Source of the DNA: Petrolisthes cinctipes
Lineage: Eukaryota > Arthropoda > Malacostraca > Decapoda > Porcellanidae
Assembly: GCA_033782935.1 (NCBI GenBank)
Contig: JAWQEG010000415.1
Span: 764,001 to 828,000 of the forward strand
Direction of reading: 5' to 3'
Length of the DNA stretch: 64,000 bases
Shown: positions 22,241-33,167 of the stretch, piece after piece
Layout: every line of letters begins with the position of its first letter
How positions within the stretch are numbered: the stretch's first letter is position 1
Position numbers and translations under genes: made by a program
Notes under the pieces: generated by a model
The model's input: the letters and a program-made list of their open reading frames with translations, nothing else
The model's database searches: none
Told to the model about the DNA's origin: nothing

Positions 22241-22293
22241 AATTCAGCAAATTCAATGTTTGTAATTACTTCAAACTACACTTAAGAAATAGA

Positions 22294-22431
22294 GGGCTGT
22301 ATGCAAAAACATTTGTTATGGTGTTGACGAAGCCATGGTACCAGTACGATGGCTCCATATTGTTTGTGTATGGAGCCGTTGTACCGGTACCACGCCATCG
22401 TATGCACCACGAACGTTCTTGCATAAAGCCC
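22294..22431. mobile_element. Palindromic MITE with GGGCT termini, AGA flanks
   Basis: Left end GGGCTGTATGCAAAAACAT, right end inverted AACGTTCTTGCATAAAGCCC; the trinucleotide AGA flanks both ends. The arms pair along most of the 138 bases, including GGTACCAGTACGATGG. 3-bp duplication and GG start fit a Harbinger-type MITE. Parts of two further copies lie at 62925-62975 and 63950-64000. Confidence 0.75.
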
Positions 22432-22494
22432 AGAGACTTGTACTGAGCCAGTGTATATTCCTCATATTGTACGGAGGAAATTTAGCCTCGTTAA

Positions 22495-22725
22495 AGGGGT
22501 GCGGGAATAGAGGGACAAGCTTGGGGGGGATTTAGGGGGGTGCAGGAGTAGGGGACAGGCTTGGGGGGGTTTAGGGGGGTGCGGGAGTAGGGGACAGGCT
22601 AGGGGGGGGGGTTTAGAGGGGTGCGGGATTAGGGAACAGGCTTTCTACCCACCCTAAGCCTGTCTCCCTATTCCCGCACCCCCCAAACCCCCTCCCCCAA
22701 GCCTGTCCCCAACTCCCGCACCCCC
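22495..22725 (+). repeat. G-rich tandem repeat facing its C-rich inverted copy
   Basis: Three to four copies of a roughly 40-base unit containing GGGGTGCGGGAGTAGGGGAC and runs of 6 to 10 G (22495-22640), followed at once by a C-rich inverted stretch with CCTATTCCCGCACCCCCC (22645-22725). Each strand has many G or C runs, so quadruplex and long hairpin formation are both possible. Confidence 0.85.
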
Positions 22726-22729
22726 TTAA

Positions 22730-22876
22730 GGGACCCTGTGATGTAGTTAGGAAATTGGAGGTGAATGAGTCCTTCAAATATTGCCACGAAACATCATCAA
22801 TATGGAAGTAGCTTGTTTCGTGGCATAGTCAGGTGGAATCAGAAGCCTCCAATTTTCATACACGATCACAGGGTCC
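22730..22876. mobile_element. TTAA-flanked MITE
   Basis: TTAA at 22726-22729 and 22877-22880 enclose GGGACCCTGTGATG ... CGATCACAGGGTCC. Internal inverted modules ATATTGCCACGAAACA and TGTTTCGTGGCATA. TTAA duplication is the piggyBac signature; no transposase is present. Confidence 0.8.
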
Positions 22877-22880
22877 TTAA

Positions 22881-23034
22881 GGGGAAATTCTTTTGTTGGT
22901 GATTCTAAAGGTGTCTGATTCCTCCAAACTATGCCACAAAACAGAATCTCTATTGGTAACATTAAAGGCGTCTGTTTTTAGGTGTAGCTTGAAAGAATCA
23001 GTTGCCTTGCAATTTACAAATAAAAGAATCTCCC
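22881..23034. mobile_element. TTAA-family MITE sharing TTAA with its neighbour
   Basis: Starts GGGGAAATTCTTTTGTTGG right after the shared TTAA at 22877-22880 and ends with the inverted AAAAGAATCTCCCC; the right TTAA is mutated. Contains ATTCCTCCAAACTATGCCAC. Confidence 0.65.
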
Positions 23035-23139
23035 CTCGAGTTATTTTAGTTTTTGTTTGTTGGATTTGGTAATATTTTGCAGTACTGTGCAGCACCTGTA
23101 TATTACATGCAGTTAATAACACTTGAACTTGCTTCTTAA

Positions 23140-23284
23140 GGCCCCTGTGATTGTGTATAAAAATGAAGGCTTCTGATTCCTCCTGACTATGCCATGAAAC
23201 AAGCTCCTTCTATATGAGTTGTGTTTCGTGGTAATATTTGAAGGACTCACTAACCTCCAATTTTCTGACTACATCACTGGGTCC
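23140..23284. mobile_element. TTAA-flanked MITE, inverted relative
   Basis: TTAA at 23136-23139 and 23285-23288 enclose GGCCCCTGTGATTGTG ... ACATCACTGGGTCC, with the GCCATGAAACA and TTTCGTGGTAATATTTGAAG modules of the 22730 element in reverse order. Confidence 0.75.
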
Positions 23285-23507
23285 TTAAATACTGTTACTG
23301 TGTAGAAAGCTGGTTGCATTTAATTATTATATTTTAAAAGAAGATTTAATTAAGTATGAAACTAATATAAGGCAAGCATGAAATACAACACATACATAAT
23401 CTTCTTACATATATTTTTTGGTATTTGTTTTGAAATCTTACTACTGTACATGTATACAGTTACAATAATATTCAGATGGCATTAGTGAACTCAAGATGAT
23501 GACTGTA

Positions 23508-23545
23508 CAGTTGCACACAAATGAAACAGACACACTTCAAACGGG
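23508..23545 (+). mobile_element. Left end of a TA-flanked MITE
   Basis: TA then CAGTTGCACACAAATGAAAC and AGACACACTTC, matching the end of the MITE at 56053-56210. No matching right end was found downstream, so this is a fragment. Confidence 0.5.
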
Positions 23546-23814
23546 AGGTCGTCCAACTCAGCCTCAGTTACTGGGAAATACCTGCTGGAAACTCTCACTT
23601 ATCCTTTTGGGCTGGTTTCACTTACCGCCCGATGTAGACCTCTGGCTTCAGTCAACTTACCACTCGTTGTCTGAATTACCACTGTAGTCTTCCTGAGGAA
23701 TTAAGTTAATTACTCAAGGTTTAGAGTAAACTCGTGGACTTGTCTCTATTTACTGAAGTATATCAGGTTACAGGTTACAGGTTATACTAGACAACTGGTG
23801 TCTCTCTTGGATAG

Positions 23815-24187
23815 TCGAAGAAAGGGGGGGGGGGACGGCTTGTTGGGTGGAAGGAGTGATGGTGGTGCAGAGAAGAGGAGTCACATATGCTATTGCAACA
23901 TTACAGCCATTTTAATACATTTATTATCATATTAGTAATGTTTTATCCCCCAGGTAATACAAAATTTATTTACATATATTCATTTTTGTAGATACACCTG
24001 ACTATACACTTGGATATCAAACATAGTTACTTCATCTCTCATTACGAACAACAAGCAACCTGCTCTCTCTCTCTCTCTCTCAGTACACACACACACACAC
24101 TATCACTCTAGTATCTCATTTTTCTCTCTCTCTCTCTTACTATTCAGTATACACACATACACACACACTATCATTCTTGCAGTCTCG
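23815..24187 (+). repeat. Foldback element P, outer left arm
   Basis: From GTCGAAGAAAGGGGG through AGTCACATATGCTATTGCAAC to a CT/CA array, this is the inverted counterpart of 38325 back to about 38030. It includes CT runs at 24063-24082 and 24123-24140. The array breaks off at about 24187 where LINE B copy 2 begins and resumes at 35788. Confidence 0.8.
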
Positions 24188-24375
24188 TTCCAACACTACT
24201 GGAGTGTAGATGTTCCTCCTGGCGCTCTGCCTGAAATCTTGTTTGTGTTGTTTTTACGCTTTTGTTGGTGTGTTATTGTTTGTATTGTTGTGCATTCTTG
24301 TTTGTGTGTTGTTGTTTCTGTGGTGTTGCTGGTGTTGTTTGTCTGTTGTGGTTCTGTGTATTGTATTGTTGTGAT

Positions 24376-24406
<31 letters not shown>

Positions 24407-24474
24407 CCTTGGCTGATTGAGTGTTCAGCTGTTCGTGTTGTTGTTTGCTTCCCATCTAGGCCTTGCCTGGCCAG

Positions 24475-24618
24475 ATGGAGAGCGCGGATTCGGATGTGGC
24501 TTCCTGCCTAGAGGCTGACTTGGCCATGTCGGAGGAGGATGATCAGTCTCCTAACGAGGATAACTGGCCTGAGCTGCCTTCTCGCAACCTCAGCTCAGGT
24601 TGAAGCCTTCCACCTCCT
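24475..24618 (+). pseudogene. LINE B ORF1, first 40 codons
   Basis: ATG at 24475 starts MESADSDVASCLEADLAMSE, an acidic N-terminus conserved in the copies at 56656 and (minus) 62159. A 27-base gap relative to those copies removes part of the Pro-rich stretch and breaks the frame just before the CR1 insertion. ORF1 of such LINEs encodes the RNA-binding particle protein. Confidence 0.8.
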
Positions 24619-25443
24619 TGGAAAACATTTAATTATCGTTACAGTATATCGTCCCCCCAAAACTATTACAGAACATGACAATTTGCTATACGAAGAGATA
24701 AAATCAGTAATAGAAAATAAAAATGCCATTATATGCGGTGATTTTAACCTTCCAAGAATAAACTGGAAACCCTAGATAATAATATCATCGACCTTGTTTT
24801 AACAACAGACCTTGATTTAATCAGTTCATGCAAAGTCGGTGAGCCCCTTGGAAACAGTGATCACAGAATAATAAGATGTAACATAAACTGTAACACTAAA
24901 ATCTGCGAAAATAATCAGTTAGTACCTAATTATAAAAGAGCAACTTTTGATAATATTAGAAAAGAACTAAGCGAAATACTCTGGACAGAATTGTTAAATA
25001 ATGAAGTCGATACGAAGTGTATTATATTTACAGAAAAACTCCTGTCAATTGAAAAGAAACATGTACCGAGAATAAAGAAACGAACTAACAACCGCAAATT
25101 AGTTTGGATGACGAATGAAATTCAGCGAACTATTAATAATAAGAAAAAGGCATATAAAGTATATAAACGTACCGATTCACGCATAGACTATAACAAATAT
25201 ATAGATACAAAACGTAGGAGTGAAAGACAAATCAGACTAGCCAAGCGTAACTATGAGAAAAGTATTGCCCTCGAGTCCAAGACAAATCCCAAGAAATTTT
25301 ATCAGTACATTAGAAATAATAAAAACGTGAAAGCAAGCATAGGGCCAGTACTAAACAAAAACAATACCTTAGTTAATGGGAATAGAGATATTACAACCGT
25401 ACTAAATGAACATTTTAATTCAGTTTTTACAAAGGAAAATTAA
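24619..25443 (+). pseudogene. LINE F endonuclease C-terminal part and linker
   Basis: Reads LIIVTVYRPPKT and AIICGDFNLPRINW (24722 on), then after a break NIIDLVLTT and GNSDHRIIRC (terminal SDH motif, 24850). The basic linker with KFYQYIRNNK is open to a stop at 25441-25443 where LINE G starts. The N-terminal half of the nuclease is absent by truncation. Confidence 0.8.
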
Positions 25444-25582
25444 ATTTTTTTTTTTTTTTTTTTACATATAGTGAGTGGAGGAAAGGAAAAAACAAATAAA
25501 TAAATGGTTCCATTTGCCTATTGGCATCCTCCACTCATAAAATATTTAAAACAACGGGATTTAAATTGCTGGGGGTTATAAC

Positions 25583-27083
25583 TTATGGAAAACATTCCCT
25601 TGGTAGAGAATTCCACAGGGAAGTAGTACGGGGAGTAAATGAATTTTTGTAAGCAGTTGTCCTGCAACGTGGAGGAGTCAGTGTGAACTCATGCGCATTC
25701 TCAGCTGCCCTAGTCCTCCGTGGGAAGACGCGAAGGGGTGGTATAATCAGGGCAAGTTCATCCGAACATTTCTTATAAAAGTATCTATAAAATAGTGCAA
25801 GGGAAGCAACATTTCTACGTACTGATAAGGGGGGGAATTCATTAATGATCATAGGATTATTGATCAGTCTGATAGCTCTGTTTTGAATTTTATCTAATTG
25901 TCTTAACACCACCGATCCACAACCAGCCCACAGAGGTGAACAATATTCCATCTGGGAACGCACATGACTCTTATATATTACTGCTAACTGCTCGTCAGTC
26001 AAATAATTACAAGCTCTGTATAAAAGTCCCATCTTCCTAGATGCAGTTTTGGCAATGGATTTTACATAGGGAGTCCAACTGAGGTTTTCATTTAAAGTTA
26101 CACCAAGGAGATCAATGCTGTGGGACTTGGGGATATTTGTATTATTGAAAATAATGTGAGAATCTTGATTATCTGATCTATTTGAGAACGGGATGTATTT
26201 AGTTTTATTTGCATTGAAAGAAACTAGGTTGTTTTGTCCCCATTCAAAGATCTTCGTTAAGTCTTCATTTAATGAAATTGAAGTGGCAAGTTTGTATTCT
26301 AAAATATTGTGTTGAGTAAAACTATCATTAAATGAGAAGGAACAGTGAATAGTTGAATCATCAGCATAGGAGTGAATTGAATTCTGAGTAACTGACAAAA
26401 GATCATTAATATGAATGAGGAACAAAGTTGGAGCCAAGACCGCTCCTTGAGGAACACCAGCATTAATGGGATGAAAGTCGGAATACACGTAATTTTCTGT
26501 TACTAAGATATGAATTAATTAGGGGAACAAAAGATTGAAGGCCATAATGTGGTAGCTTAGACAGTAATGATCTGTGCCATACTCTGTCAAAGGCTTTAGA
26601 TATATCAAGGCAAATTGTGTGAGTCTCTCCATGTTTATCAGTTGATTGGAATATGTTATCTGTGAAATAACAGAGCAGGTCCACAGTAGATCGTCTCTGT
26701 CTAAAGTCATATTGCTTATCATTTAGCAGATGATTTTTCTCAAGGTGCTTTACAAAGTGATTGTTAAGAACTATTTCAAATATTTTACCGAGAGTAGACG
26801 TGATGGCAATTGGTCTGTAATTTGATGGATTTGCGGTAGCTCCTTTTTTGGGAATTGGTTGTACATTGGCTTCTTTCCAGGCGGCTGGGAAGGACGAGGT
26901 ATGGAGACATACACGAAATAATTTTGAGAGAATTGGAGCTAATTCTTTTAAGCAATTTTTTAATACAGTGGGAGGAATTTCATCTGGCCCTGGAGCTTTG
27001 TCGATAGATAGATTCTCCAAAATGGTCTGCACTTGTCTTGTATGAATTATTAAGGGTGGACTTTCTGGGGAGTTAAAATTCAA
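25583..27083 (-). pseudogene. LINE G reverse transcriptase, one frameshift
   Basis: First frame (27083 to 26463): DKAPGPDEIPPTVLKN, WKEANVQPIPKKG, NYRPIAITSTLGKIFE, CLDISKAFDRVWH (first catalytic Asp). Near 26480 the frame shifts, and the second frame (26488 to 25583) gives INAGVPQGAVLAPTLFLIHI and IHSYADDSTIHCSF (YADD), DLLGVTLNENLSW, MEYCSPLWAG and the final LWNSLPRECFP typical of these LINEs. A single indel separates the halves; both catalytic boxes are kept. Confidence 0.85.
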
Positions 27084-27455
27084 AATAGGAGTGTTTTGAG
27101 CAGTGTCATTGAGGTTTGAATTTGTGGCGAAGATATTGGCCCAAAGATTTGCTTTACCACGTGGATCACATATGAGATTTCCATTGCTATTCTTTAAAGG
27201 GGGAATAGATGAACCATGGTTGAAGTTAGATTTGAATGAGTTTACTGTTGACCAAAAGATCTTATTATCATTAGGATTATTCAGTAATTTATTGACTTGT
27301 TTACGTATGAAGTTAGATTTGGCTAAATTAGTTACAGCTTTAGCATGGCATCTGACAATTTTGAAATAATTGTATGACTGAAGAGTTTTCGACTTTGTAT
27401 AGGCATTATAGGCTATTGATTTTTGTTCTGTAGCTCTGGCACAGCTGTGATCAAA

Positions 27456-28507
27456 TCATTTTGGAGAGTTAGATCTTTTTGAGTATTGATGGTGAGGGAT
27501 ATATGTTTCCATTCCTATTTTTATAAAGTCAGTAATATGGTTCAGGAAGCTATCTGAGTCAGTAGAGTAAAATGATGACCAAGGAATGTTAATTAAAAAG
27601 TCACGGAACCCCACCCAATCTGCAGCATCATAGTGCCATTTGGTCACTCGGATGGGTTCAGAGTGGATGGGTAGGGAGGAGTGGGAACAGGAGACTGCAA
27701 TGAGGCAATGGTCTGAGGATCCAAGAGGGGACTTCACTTCAACACTATATGTTTCGGGATTGGTAGTAAGAAACAAATCAAGTAGGTGTGGTCTATGTTC
27801 TGGATAATCAGGTATGCGAGTGGGGTGCTTGATTAGTTGGGTGAGATTGAATGAGTCTGCGAATAACTCGCATTCAAGCCCAGGTTCATCAGTTCTGGCC
27901 GAATGAGTGAGCCACTCAACATTGTGGGCATTAAAATCACCCAGTAAGGATATATCAGATGCAGCATTAATGTTTAAATCAGAAAGAATGGAGGTCAGGG
28001 AATCAAAGAGGCTATTATCTGGGGAGGCATTTGGTGATCGGTAAATACAACAATAATATTTAACTGAGCCTGAAGAATTTAGCTTGTAAATTGAGTAATC
28101 AAAATCTGGTGATGCGAGATTGAAAATGTTCTCCAAGGATATTGTTGATCTAGCAAAACAACAAACGCCTCCCTTTGATCTAAAATTTGACATTAAAATA
28201 TAGCCTGGAAAGTTGTAGTTAGTCAGGTCAGAAGAGGGAGTGACCTGGCATTCAGTGAGGAAAAGAATGTTAGGGGTTTCGGTTTGAAGAAGTAAGTGTA
28301 CCGAGTTAATGTTGGAGTGAAGCCCCCGAATATTTGCAAACATAATTAATTCATTGTGCTGACGAGCAGTTGTTTTATGCATCATGGCTGGTGCAGACAC
28401 AGTCGCGTGATGACGACCGGGAGGGCCCTGTGTCAAAGACCCCGCCCTGCCGGTGGTGGTCATCCGAGAAACCACCGCGCTTGCTCTAAGAGTTGTATCA
28501 GCCATGG
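27456..28507 (-). pseudogene. LINE G leader and endonuclease
   Basis: An open block starting around the Met codon at 28503-28505 with a basic, Thr/Ala-rich leader, then FANIRGLHSN (first Asn of the nuclease, near 28345), FLTECQVT (ETE-type motif), YRSPNAS, ISLLGDFNAHNVEW (near 27925), LLDLFLT and GSSDHCLIAVS (terminal SDH, near 27705). All usual endonuclease motifs appear in order, so this domain may be intact. The frame ends at 27456 in the linker before RT. Confidence 0.8.
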
Positions 28508-28802
28508 TATGAAGTTTTAAAATGTGTTTGCGCTTGTATTGTTTTTCATGTTGAGTTGTGAGAAGTTGGTATGTTAATGTCAAGGATAGGAGTGTAAGTG
28601 AATGTAGTTTGTATGGATGTGTGTGTAGTGTAAGGGATTACCTGGCTCCCCATAGATGTGTGAGGCAGAAGATGTGTAACCAGCAACTGAGGCCTGGGGG
28701 AAAAATGGAATCAGGTACTTCCTTGAATCTCCCGTTGCCTCAGCGGTAGTACCTCCCTGGGTGGGGTTACCTAACCCCTACTGCCTGAACCTCCAAACTT
28801 TT

Positions 28803-30346
28803 CACAGGTAGCAGATGGTAATAAACTAGAAATTAATGAATTTACAGACGAAGAACTCTTAAAGTATCTAAAAACACAAGATCCTTTTAAAAGTGTAGGA
28901 TGTGACGAAGTGTCCCCCAGACTATTACTTGAATGTCATAGAGAAGTTGTACAACCTTTAAAAATAATATTTAATAAGTCACTAAGCAAATGTAAAGTGC
29001 CAGCCTTTTGGAAAAAAGCCAATATAACTCCTATATTTAAGAAAGGTAATAAAAGTCAAGCCGAAAACTACCGCCCAATAAGCTTAACATCCATTATAAT
29101 AATAATATTTGAAAAACTTTTGAGAGATAAAATAGTATCACATCTAGTTGAACAGAACTTAATTCTGGACTCTCAACACGGTTTCCGTAACAACAGATCT
29201 TGTTTAACAAATTTACTCGAGTTTTTTTAACTACATAAGTTGTAATGCAGACGAAAAAGTGCCAACTGATATTATATATTTAGACTTTCAGAAAGCGTTT
29301 GACACAGTACCACATAAGCGACTACTATTGAAGTTAAAAGCACTTGGCTTGGGGGAACAGTTGTGCACATGGATTGGAGATTGGCTATCAAACCGCCGGC
29401 AATGAGTCATAATTAATGGGGAAGCATCAGACTGGCTGGATGTTGTAAGTGGGGTGCCACAGGGATCAGTGTTAGGTCCAACACTATTTTTAATATATAT
29501 AAACGAATTAGAATGCAAACTTATCTCGAAAATATCCAAATTTGGCAATGAAACAAAAATTGGGGGTACTGCAAAAAGCGTCGAAGACTGTGAAGCCATT
29601 CAGAGCGACCTAAACACACTGTCAGAATGGAGCGATAAATGGTTATTGAAGTTTAATGCGGATAAATGTAAAGTGATGCATGTAGGTAATAACAACCTGA
29701 GACATAATTATAGATTACAAGGTAGAAATCTTGCGAAAGTAAAAGAGGAAAAGGACTTAGGTGTCATAATTAGTAGCAATCTAAAGACGAGTGCGCAGTG
29801 TTTGGCAGCAAGTAAAAAAGCAAATGTAGTTTTAGGCTTTATTGCTCGGAATTTTAAATATAAGTCACCAGAAGTAATAACACGCTTATATACATCTCTT
29901 GTTAGATCACACTTAGAATATTCATTTCAACTATGGTCCCCTTGTTATATTAAAGATATGAAAGGTTGGAAAGCATACAAAGAAGAGCAACTAAAATGAT
30001 CCCTGGCATTCGTAATTTGACATACGAGGAAAAATTAATAAAGCTCAACATGTTTTCTCTAGTAAAACGCAGAACACGTGGGGACCTCATCGAAACTTTT
30101 AAAATCCTTAAAAATTTTGATAAAATCAATTATGAAAATTTATTCCAACTCTGTCCCCAGTCCGAAACGAGAAATAACGGTTATAAATTAAAAGAACAAC
30201 GTTTTAACACAGAACAGCGAAACAACTTTTTCAATATCAGAGTCGTAAACTATTGGAATAAACTCCCGGCATCTGTAGTAGCAGCGAATACAGTAGAAAT
30301 ATTAAAAAATCGAATCGATAAATATTTTCAAGAAAACGGGTTTTAA
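28803..30346 (+). pseudogene. LINE F (CR1) reverse transcriptase with altered active site
   Basis: Resumes after LINE G with FTDEELLKYLKTQDPFKS, GCDEVSPRLLLEC, WKKANITPIFKKGNKS, NYRPISLTS (followed by an ATA expansion giving five Ile) and a stop at 29227. Then YLDFQKAFDTVPHKRL (first catalytic Asp) with a TGA at 29404, GVPQGSVLGPTLFLIYINEL (29449 on), and FGNETKIGG at 29539 where CR1 proteins have FADDTKIGG. Both aspartates of the second box are therefore replaced. The C-terminal block continues, with one frame change near 29970, to a stop at 30344. Confidence 0.88.
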
Positions 30347-30643
30347 TATAATTTATTGTATTTTTTTTTTCTCATATAGTAGTGAGTACTGTAGATGTTA
30401 GAATCAGACTTCAACCACTTTCCCTACATGCCTATTAAATTTCCTTGTGCGTTCTATATAACAAACAAGGTGTTATTTTCTATCTGTTTTTCCAACCGGT
30501 ATATCCGGTGGCAGTGGTTCGTGGGGAGGAGCCTTGTTCTTTGCTATTCTTTCCTTCAACACTTAGTCTAGATTAGCATAGTTAAACAGGTAACCTAGTA
30601 AAAGGTCACAATGGACCTCCTGTTGCATGTACTTCCTTTGTAT

Positions 30644-31931
30644 TCCTCAACCTCTACCAAGCGACCCGTTGATGCCTCGACCGACTCCTTGCAGGATTCT
30701 GATGGTGTGGACTGTTTGCCTCCGGCTGCCAAGACTGCCAAGGGTGCTTCAGCTGTGCATGACATACCTTCTCTGCCTCACCCTGGTATTTCTTCTTTGT
30801 ATACCAACTCCTTGCCCTCGTCCAACCTTCCTGCTTTTGCCCCATGAAATGTGTGTGTCAAGCTCTCCTTCTCTGGGAACCCACCTCCGGACACAAAGTT
30901 GCGTTGGTTGTCTGATGTCAACAGGGCCTTCCAGCTGTAGCATGAACTGGCTGAAGTGAAGATGGCTGCTGTCACCTCCCGGTTTGTCTACATCTCTAGG
31001 AAGCGTCAGGACATCATTGATAGAGTGAAGGCTGGTGAATTTTTGTCTCTGCCCCTCATTCCTTGAAGACGCACAAGACAGGCTTCGTAAGTTCCTCAGC
31101 TACATCCTCACCCGTTTTCCTATTGATGTTGACCCGAAACTTGCCAAAGGATACCCTGGTGTGTACTCTGCCCATTGCTTTTTCCAAGATGGTTACCCCA
31201 TTAGCCGTATTGTTGTCTGGAGTCAACCTGATCCACCTCCAAATGAGATTTCCTTCCCTATCTTCCACCGTGTGAGGTGAGGAAACTTCATAATGACCAG
31301 CCTTGGTGCTACAGGTGCTGGGGAGTTGGGCATATCTCCCAGTACTGTTCTGCTGGGCCGAAGTGTGCATGGTGTGCTGCCGATCATGTTTCCAAGACGT
31401 GTCCTGTCGTGTAACCATCACGTCCTGCTGCCTCCACCTCCTGAGAATATATCTCAATGGAAGTGTCCACGATGCCTTCAGCCAGGGGTTAACGTATGGC
31501 ATGGATGTACTCGACGTCAGGTCCAGGCTCATGTCTCTACTATTGCTCCGCCTCCACCACCGCCACCACCACCTCCCGAGTCTGCTCCTCCTACCAGCCC
31601 TGCCTCACCTCTAGACCTGGCCCTCTGCAAGTCTGTTGCTACCGTCATGGCATGATGTATGGCTCTCGAGAACCGCTTTTCTGCCCTTGAAGCCAGGATT
31701 GATGGGCTGGTTGCTACTCGGGCTGCTAATGACTCCAAGCTCTCCACCTTGGTCGAGGCTCAGCAGGCCATCATCTCAACTGTCACTACCCTTACAAAAA
31801 AGATGGATACTGTTGCATCTCGCCTTGAAAAGCTTTTCGAGTCAATCCCTTCTCATGATCCATCTTCTTCTCCAGGTCGCTCATCTGCCCCCACTCACCG
31901 GACTTCTACTTCCAAATACAGAGTTCGCTAG
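30644..31931 (+). pseudogene. LINE B copy 2 ORF1, remaining part
   Basis: Continues ORF1 after the CR1 insertion: STKRPVDAS, GVDCLPPAAKTAKGA, LPSSNLPAFAP, then a TGA at 30845, KLSFSGNP, RFVYISRKRQDIID, TRFPIDVDPKLAKGYPGVYS, then the cysteine knuckles and a Pro run (31543-31579), ending in a coiled-coil region (LENRFSALEARIDGL, SKLSTLVEAQQAI, KKMDTVASRLEKLFES). Several stops and frame changes. Comparison with copy 4 shows the three knuckles and the coiled coil were in one protein. Confidence 0.82.
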
Positions 31932-33167
31932 TGACTGCCGCCTGGATGTCATCTCCTAGAATGTATGTGGTATCACCAGTTATGCTAAGCTCAGTCAACT
32001 CAAGGCCTATGTTTTTCATCATCATCCCAGTGATATTTTTCTCCAGGAAGCATTTCCAGGACGGCCGCTCGCTGCTGGGCAAGCTCCTCCTCTCTCAGGT
32101 TATGTGTCATATGTTCATCTGGTAAGGAATGGTCTCCTGACTTACATACATAGCTCCCTGCCACATCTTCTTCTCAATACCTCCACCGATCCTGACATGA
32201 CCTTTCAGCTCTTTGAGGTTCTATTTGGAAATGGAGTACTTCAAATATGTAATGTCTATTCTGCCCCAGCTAGACTCACTCTAGAGGCTCTTCCTTCTCC
32301 AACAGTGCGTAGTATGGTGTATATGGGAGATTCTAATGCTCGGCATTCTGATTTGGGTGATGGTTCTGGCTCTATTAATCATAATGGTGTTCGTCTCCTT
32401 TCATACATCCGCAAGCATCATCTGACACGCTGGGCCACTGGCGGTGCCACTCATTGCCGGGGAGGTGCTTTGGATTACATCCTCTCGTCTGGCCTGATAG
32501 CATCTCAGGTCCAGTGCTCCTCCGTGCCAGACTTATTCTCTGATCACATTGCTCTTCGGTTTCATTATTCTCTACCTGCTGGGTCAAGTGCTTCAGCCAC
32601 TCGTTTTGTATTGCTGTGCCCCCTAAATATTGCCTGACTTACATCTTATTTATGGCCCATGTATTCCCTACATTTGACATATCATCAGCTGAACAGTTGT
32701 ACTCTGATCTTGTATCTGCTACTCATGACTTTTATAGGTTATACGTCTCCCAGCCACACCTCCAGCATCGCCATACTACCCACTCCTGGACGCTGGATGC
32801 ACGTATACAGGAGGCAAAGGAGGAGGCTGAACGTGATGGCCTATTGTTTCAAGCCAACCCAACCCCTGACCTGCTCCATCGTTACCAGATGTCTAGGGAC
32901 GCTCTAGTTGCCCTGCAGGAGTGTGCTCACACTGAGTCTTGGCAGCGGTTCATGGACAGCATCAACCAGCAAACAAGTGTGGCTTCTATGTGGCACCTCA
33001 TTCGTCGGGTTGTTAAAAGGACATCAGCCACTGCTCGTCGTCACACTCCCACCGATGATGCGCAATAACTTGTCGATGCCTGGTCAGAACAATCTACCCC
33101 AGCCAGTCTACCCATCCACATACAAGATGCACTCACTTCCCGTGTTGCTGTCCATTGGCTTCGTCTA
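31930..33167 (+). pseudogene. LINE B copy 2 ORF2 endonuclease and linker
   Basis: LVRNGLLTYIHSSLP, then MVYMGDSNARHSDLG (32314 on; GDFN in copy 4, here Asp-Ser), LDYILSSGLIASQ and DLFSDHIALRF (terminal SDH, 32530). After a break the linker reads TLDARIQEAKEEAERDG and SWQRFMDSINQQTSVAS. Frame changes near 32600 and stops at 33065 inactivate it. Confidence 0.8.

Larger units (their letters stand above)
25441..28802 (-). mobile_element. LINE G (YADD-type), antisense within LINE F
   Basis: A long LINE on the minus strand with 5' leader (28600-28802), endonuclease, RT and a poly(A) (seen as poly(T) at 25444-25462). LINE F coding sequence lies on both sides. A few stops and one frameshift separate open blocks. 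Codon use and composition are even, suggesting it is younger than most neighbours. Group: CR1/L2/Jockey-like; no RNase H. Confidence 0.85.
24619..30643 (+). mobile_element. CR1-type LINE F, 5'-truncated, in LINE B ORF1
   Basis: Starts inside the endonuclease and ends in a 3' UTR (30347-30643). LINE B text stops at CACCTCCT and resumes at TCCTCAACC, so the duplication is at most TCCT. It is interrupted by antisense LINE G between 25441 and 28802. CR1 assignment rests on the highly typical C-terminal block (EKDLGVIIS, KKANVVLGFI, LEY..QLWSP, RRATKMIPG, RGDLIETFKIL). Confidence 0.85.

Noticed and set aside
22052..22285. Open frame with repeated ISVFNI
   Set aside because: It only reflects the 18-bp tandem repeat; no start context or domain.
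24239..24511. Val/Cys-rich hydrophobic open frame resembling membrane segments
   Set aside because: It is the T/G-rich 5' UTR of LINE B; the same text occurs before ORF1 in copies 3 and 4.
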